From Toxotes chatareus (lineage: Eukaryota > Chordata > Actinopteri > Toxotidae): a DNA stretch of 64,000 bases. The notes under the pieces are model-generated. The model worked only from the letters and a program-made list of their open reading frames with translations. It was not told where the DNA came from and made no database searches. The translations under genes were made by a program, and so were the position numbers. Positions 57,909-64,000 of this stretch are shown piece by piece. The stretch's first letter is position 1. The number at the start of each line of letters is the position of its first letter. Location: the NCBI GenBank assembly GCA_016801885.1, contig CM028899.1, positions 19,731,501 to 19,795,500 of the forward strand, read 5' to 3'.

Positions 57909-60010
57909 CTTCTTGTTTACCTTCCCTTATGAGGCATCAGCTGAGCTTCATACAAATCCCAGCAATTACTGCAATCAGACGAGGGGACAGATAGGTTTGT
58001 GCTGAGTCCACAGCAGTAAGGAAGTGCTACCACAAACTAGAACGCAGAGATGCAGCCAGAGAGGATAGCACGAGGGCAGATAAGCTGATGGCCAAACAGA
58101 ACAGATGGCTTTTTATGTGCCAAACAAGGTGGAGGAATACACTCTGAAAGCTAATATTTCCTTCACTTGCATCATCCCAAACCATTCCACTACACAGCTT
58201 ATACCCAGCCGTGCTTCCTTCAGGTCACCTGCAGCTATGATAGAAAATGACACTTATGTGAATGTCAAGAGGTTGTGAGCAGGCAGGATAAACACTGAAA
58301 GTTTGTGTGCTGAGTCACTGAAAAGCTGGATGTGGGCCCGCACGTGTTTGTGTAGCGAGGGCCGCTGACATGTGAGCATGACCACCCCTCTGCTGTTCTG
58401 TGTTTTTGTCTTTAAGCTTACGTCAGTATGCCTACACAAGGACATATGCAAAACGTGACCAGAAGACAACAAGATGTTTGCCAGCGAAAAAAGTGTCGAT
58501 GGCCTACCTACCTGCCCAGCAAACACAGAGGAGCAGGCAGCGAGGTCACACTCAAACTGTCGAACTAATAACACAGCAGAGCAGGCAGATAATAATCCCA
58601 GGCTGCGGCGACCTGCCCAAAACACTGCAAAACCTTCACCTTCCCCTAAGTACTCATTAACGGCACACTCATGCCAAAGCATGTCTGTATGTATAGGCTA
58701 CTTGATGAGGTCAAAGTCAGCTGTGCAGCATATACCCGTCCACTCCCTGCTGTTTCCTCCAACACAAAATGTTTATCATACTGTGAGGCAACTTTCTGAC
58801 ACCATTATGTCTCATACTTGAATCACACGTCTTTTTTTTTTTTTATTTTATTTAAACTATGACTTTCCCATCACATTTTTATATCACACTGTGATTTTAG
58901 CAAACTGTGTCCACCTTAACACATTATAGTCTGAGATCCATGCATCATGAATCAAATGTTCTTCAAACGTTAACTTTGAGTGAAATGCTAAAGTTAGCAT
59001 TCTAACATGTTCACAGTGCCACTGCTAACATCCTAAGGCTTCGCAGGTAGTGTTTACCAAGTAAACCCTCTTAGTTTAGTGTGTTAGCGTGCCAATATTT
59101 GCTTTTCAACACAAAATGTGAAGTGCAGCTGGGGCTGATGGGAATGACAGAGGAAAATTGGACAAGAGCCGCAACTATTTGATAATGGTTTAATTAATGG
59201 TTTAAGTTGTGTTCAGAAGTGAAAACACCAAACATTGTCTGGTTCCAGCTTCTCAGGAATAAGGATTTTCTGCTTTTCTCAGTTTTATAGCATCACAGGG
59301 TTTTGGACTATTGGCCGGACAAAACAAGCAAGTTGAGTTTGTCACCTTGGCCTTTAAAACATTTCGAGATATTTTGAACTATTTTCAGTTATTTCATGGA
59401 TCAAACAACTCATCAGTAAATGAAGACATGAACCAGATATCAGGGCAATGTCTGAAAAGACATTCACATCGCTCCATCAAATGGTTGCTGACATATTTCA
59501 TTCAGGGTCAAAGAGATAGACCAACCAAAGGACAAAAAGAGAAGAGACAGGTGGCCTTAAGAGGAGACACCATTGCTCCACATTGTAATCAGTTCTTACT
59601 TAACATCAGCTCCTTTAACAGAACTGTAACCTGTTTTTGACTCACACAGGAGATTGTAATTTGTAGATTACTGAATTTATAAGTTGACCTTGACTTGACC
59701 TATTGGGTAACAAACATAATTTCAACATTTTTCTGGGTTAATTGAGCTGAAACAGTGGTCTGTTTACACAGTCCCTGATAACACAGACAACTACAAAGAC
59801 TCAGTGTCACTTAAGGGGCCTTGCCTTGTGCGGACACAATACATGACTTTTGTCTGAGGTTGTGTGTTTAGTGTGTCCGTCAGAGTTTGTCTTAGTCGAA
59901 GTGAACCTGTGAGCGTGTTTGCATGTCTGTGTTTGACTCACCGCAGAGCGCACAATAGATCACAGTGTAGTGATAACATGAAGTGCGATCAGTGGTGTAA
60001 CCACAATTAG

Positions 60011-60031
60011 ATATAAGATATAAGATATAAG
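60011..60031. repeat. three tandem ATATAAG units
   Basis: A 7-bp unit repeated three times exactly. Confidence 0.9.
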
Positions 60032-63000
60032 TATTCAGTCGAAAGTTAATACCAAGTTTGATGCTAAAATCTGAATCATTTTAAGTGTCATTTCAAATAA
60101 AACACACTGGTCGTTGACTTAAAGGCCCTCTTCCCTGTTAAAGATACAGATCGACATTTTGATCAAATCACCTGAAGACAAAAGTGTTACTATGATAAGA
60201 GGAGGCTGTGGGAGATAAGCTGCTCTGCAAAAAAATCTCAAGCTTGTGTCCATCAGCCATGTGTCACACTAACCCTAAAACTGCTGTAATTGCAGAAGTT
60301 TCACCAGGGTGTAAAACACATAGTGCAGTAAAAGGCTGACTGTTCCACCAGGACTCTTAATTAAAATGCAACCGAAAGGGTAAAAGGAGACGATAGTATG
60401 TGATGGCATGAACTCAGGCTCCTTGCAGTATGCGTCATAAACTTACTTCACACCAGCCGACAAATCCTTATGTAATTGTCAAACAGCGTTGTAAATGGAA
60501 AAGGAAAATTGAGGTCCCATCCCCACCCTGATTACCAGAAACAATCAAAAAGCCATTTGATTGATTAAAAGGTTTTATTAGTGAGAGTTTATTGTTATAA
60601 TACTTGCAAACTGTTTTATTGGACATGCTAGTAAACGTTAAAGCAACTGAATCAACTAGAGAGCAGCTAATAGTTTACAGAAGACACAGAGTTTCTGTGG
60701 CCTGATCAGTTACAATACTGTTACTGTAAGTGTAAAAAAAAACACTAAAGCTACACATCATTTCTCTCCTCTCACCCTCGCTGAACTCATGTCACATAAC
60801 TCTTTCATGCCCTAGATATGTCCTTACATAACAGCAAATTTTTTTTTTCAAGAACCAGTCTTCCCATCAAAAGCTGAAGGTCTCAATAGATATAAAGACA
60901 ATATGATATGTGCTTAAAGGCTGCGTTCCTGTCAAAGCCTGGCCTCACCCAATGGCGGCGAATAACATGTCAGTTCCTTTTTTTTTTTTTATGATTTTCA
61001 AAAATCTGACATGACATGCAAGATGCCCTTGAAAGCGGCGTGCTATTTATACGCCATCCCATGATAGCACATCGCCGACTCACATGTTCAGGCCTATTAC
61101 AGACTAAAGGGCAAAGATTTGTAAAGATGTCTACATACTGAATTACAGTAACTGTTCTTAAGCTTGTGAACTTGTGACTGCGGATGAGACTGTAGTAAAA
61201 CGCTTGCTGTGTTCAGAACCTATGGCTATGGTCAGTGCTGAATGAAAGCTTTGTATCAGTCTTTGAAGACCTATGAAGAGCAGTTGTGGATGCATGGAAA
61301 ATGTATTTTTTAGCATTATACAATGAGGTTTTGGGAGAATTTCACAAGGTCAGGGTCATAAGTTCTATTTAATCTTTCAGTGAAAACACATTCACATTAA
61401 ACCTGGCGAGTTTTGTGTTTATTTCAGAGCAATTAGTAATGTAATCTTCCTATTAAATGATATTCATGTTGGAACACAGCGATAAAGCTTTGAGATAATG
61501 GAGGTAAACTTTGAACTCTGATATGACTCAAAGTGTGTTTTGATTCTGGAAGCTTGTTCCGGGACTCCTGTGCCTCTCCTGGAAAAACTAATCTTTGTTA
61601 CTGGAAAATTTGATCTGGTAAAGTCACTGATGTGCCATGAAGTTGGAGATTATACCAGCCAATGGCATGCCATTCCTCATTCCACAGAATTTCCTCTCTG
61701 GCTTATTCTCTCTGAAGCTCAGACAAGCCTGTGCATGAGAAGACAGCAGCAACATAAACAACCTGTGGCGATTACTCAGCAGCTCTGTGTGCCTGTTTCG
61801 GCCCTCTGCAGCAGCCTTTAGGAGGGAATGTTTAAAACCTTAGGCAACTGATCCATTTATCCAGTGTAAGAATAACTAGCACAGATAAACTCAACAAGAC
61901 TTGTCACAGGAGATCTTGCGGTGATAAAACAACAACAAAACAAAAAATATTGAACTGGGTCAATACTGATGTTTGAAAAGCACAGCGCCTTATCCAATTT
62001 TCCTAGAGAGTGCCTTTGTGAAATGACATGATTTTTCCATTCTGCTTGCATTTCCACTATGGAAGGTTCACTTCATACACTGACCTTTTGTGTCCTGCTA
62101 TGTAATCACAAGACTTGTCCTTCAGCTGACCAGAAGAATAGGACCATATGACTGTAGAGCCATGAGACCACTGACATGTTATACACTTTGAAATTCAAAA
62201 TGAATCTTTTCCTTGCTATTTTTAAGGGAGACCAGAGCCTCTGTTACCTTAAATAGTGAATAGGTTTTTAATTTAGCAGTTTGCTTTAACAGGCAAATAG
62301 TTGCTCTCAGTGTGATTGTGTCTCTTGTGGTGTCATGTGCAGGTGCTCTGCACTTTACCTCAGTCTCATTCCTCTGTGTTATAAACTTAAAGGCACTGCT
62401 GGTCAAACAGACGCCATCTGAACTCATATCTTAAGGATTTGTATCTGTTATTATGTGATTAAAAATCATATGGACATGATTGAGGTCAGTTCTTATTTGC
62501 CACATACTGCACTACATGTAACCTTCCACAAGTCCTGTTTTTGAATGTGAAAAGCATTAGTAGCCTTGCCCACAGCACAAAGTGTTACAACCTAAATGGT
62601 ATGGAGGAGCTTCCAGTTGATGTTTTTCAGTGTCACATTAAACGCTCTGACTGCATGGCAGACAGATTATGATGCATGGCTGCACAACAGCAGAGCCCAG
62701 AGACAAAAACCTGCCAGAGAGCTTATTTGTTATGCGGAAAACAAAGAATAACAGTCTGCAATCCATTACAACTGGTTTCACTATTCCTACAGTGTATCAG
62801 AATGCGGTACTGTTATTAGCATTAACACAATGACCAGATAAAGTCCCACAGGATTCAGCGTTTGTATGGTGAACTAACGGGTTCCGTGGTTTAGTGCAAT
62901 AACTCACAGAAACAGTGTCAACAGTGAAATCAGTTCAACACCTTCCCTTGAGGCTGTAACTCAAATTTACATAAGCTAAAATATGCCTGCTCAGCTGGTA

Positions 63001-63699
63001 ACACAGGCTTTTAACAGTCACTGTTAGATCTGTACTGGAACATACAAAGTTTGAGGAAGACATGAGATAAAAACTATTACGTTTAAATATCAAATATCCT
63101 AAGTTAGTAGCTATTTGAAAACTCTGAGGTTCTGAATGTGAGGCTATAAAGTATTCAAATACGTTAGTGTCTGGTTTCTTCTTTTTAAGTGGATAATGCG
63201 TTTTAAAGAGAAACACAATGTTCATAAAAGAGACTGATAGACTTTTTATGTCCTCTGATTTTTATGTTTGGGAACGATTCCCGCTCAGAGAACACATACC
63301 GCCCAGAAGCAAACCTGATGGCTGATTGTGCAGGTTTCCTTCCCTACCTCGGAAAAAAAAAACAAAAAACCACAACACAAACATGAAACAATGGGACGTG
63401 TTCTTCTAGGAAGCAGTTCTTCAGTCATTTCACATGCTCAAATCACTGTACACATTAAAACATGCTAAAAATAAACCTTTACAAAGGGATGGCATACAAT
63501 ATTACTTAACAAACAGGAAGAACAAACTATAAACACTTACACATTTCAGTGATTGGCGGAAAACTCAGCGGCTATTTAAATATTATGCATCATTGAAATC
63601 AGTGGCTTCATTTCTATTCAAATTTACTACAGTATTAGTTAGTTATGGTCATACTAATAATGTTGATGAGATTTTGAAACTGTACTGCTACCTGTAGTA

Positions 63700-63719
63700 A
63701 GGTCAAAGGTCAGAGGTCA
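63700..63719 (+). promoter_or_regulatory. triple AGGTCA direct repeat (nuclear-receptor-type element)
   Basis: Three exact AGGTCA half-sites, each separated by one base (A, then G), form two overlapping DR1 elements. DR1 is the site type bound by HNF4, RXR heterodimers, PPAR and COUP-TF (established). No promoter or gene is visible nearby, so function is unproven. Confidence 0.45.
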
Positions 63720-64000
63720 GTGTCAGGTGCTGTCTTGCTTAAGGACACTTCAGCAGGGCAGATGCCTGCTAATGTGAGAAACGTGAGTAACACAGCTGAG
63801 CGATGGCTTCTGTTCTGCACTGTGAACTATAAATCCTTGTTTCTCCAGTCATTGTTTATGTGGAAATAAACTTTACAGTCTATTGACTCAGTGCCATACT
63901 GTTTACCAGCACATACATCTAGATTTTTCCTGGAACTTCACAGTTACGTTCACTTTCTCTATTCAGAGAAGACACTCTGGTTCTGCACAAACGAAATCAT

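Larger units (their letters stand above)
55091..64000. other. gene-poor flank downstream of kcnk17
   Basis: No exon recognised on either strand. It has simple repeats and the AGGTCA cluster. Two AATAAA signals on the minus strand (60588-60593 and 60574-60579) and one on the plus strand near 63862 are weak hints of transcript ends, such as a long 3' UTR of a minus-strand gene lying beyond the window. Confidence 0.55.

Noticed and set aside
58254..58682. 142-codon minus-strand frame in the flank after kcnk17
   Set aside because: No recognisable motif, and overlapping frames on the other strand are similarly long.

Overview
The window is vertebrate nuclear DNA, almost certainly from a teleost fish. 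Three multi-exon genes lie on the + strand in the order kif6, kcnk16, kcnk17. From memory of the human map this is the same order and orientation as the KIF6-KCNK16-KCNK17 block on 6p21. The fish assignment rests on the protein sequences, the dense (CA/TG)n microsatellites, and relics of Tc1/mariner elements and fish-type dispersed repeats. The species cannot be told from the sequence.

Bases 1-43980 hold kif6, a ciliary kinesin. It enters the window inside an early exon and 22 exons can be followed. They join with compatible phases into one 2424-nt reading frame (807 residues plus stop), so only about 25 N-terminal residues seem to be missing. The motor domain is encoded before about 10860, coiled-coil segments from 15841 to 40201, and a low-complexity tail with a conserved C-terminal motif from 41384 to 43980. 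Its introns carry a 455-bp deletion derivative of a mariner element with both inverted repeats, an internally deleted Tc1-like transposon, two perfect 16-bp hairpins, and fragments that look like fish dispersed repeats.

Bases 47679-49703 hold kcnk16 (TALK-1-like, 290 aa) and 51064-53809 hold kcnk17 (TALK-2-like, 303 aa). Both are two-pore-domain potassium channels with five coding exons. Exons 2, 3 and 4 have identical lengths (115, 167, 169 nt) and phases in the two genes, which marks them as tandem duplicates. The kcnk17 product has serine where TALK/TASK-2 channels carry the basic pH-sensing residue. Its third intron is 102 nt, in frame and free of stops.

From about 55100 to 64000 no gene is recognised. 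This stretch has simple repeats, a triple AGGTCA direct repeat near 63700, and weak minus-strand polyadenylation signals near 60580.

The points most worth checking are the (TG)n tracts next to the acceptors of the kif6 P-loop exon and of kcnk16 exon 2, the DLAGSD switch II of kif6, the altered kcnk17 pH sensor, the stop-free kcnk17 intron, and a stop-limited read-through of a kif6 donor that resembles the next exon. No clearly novel multi-gene system was found.
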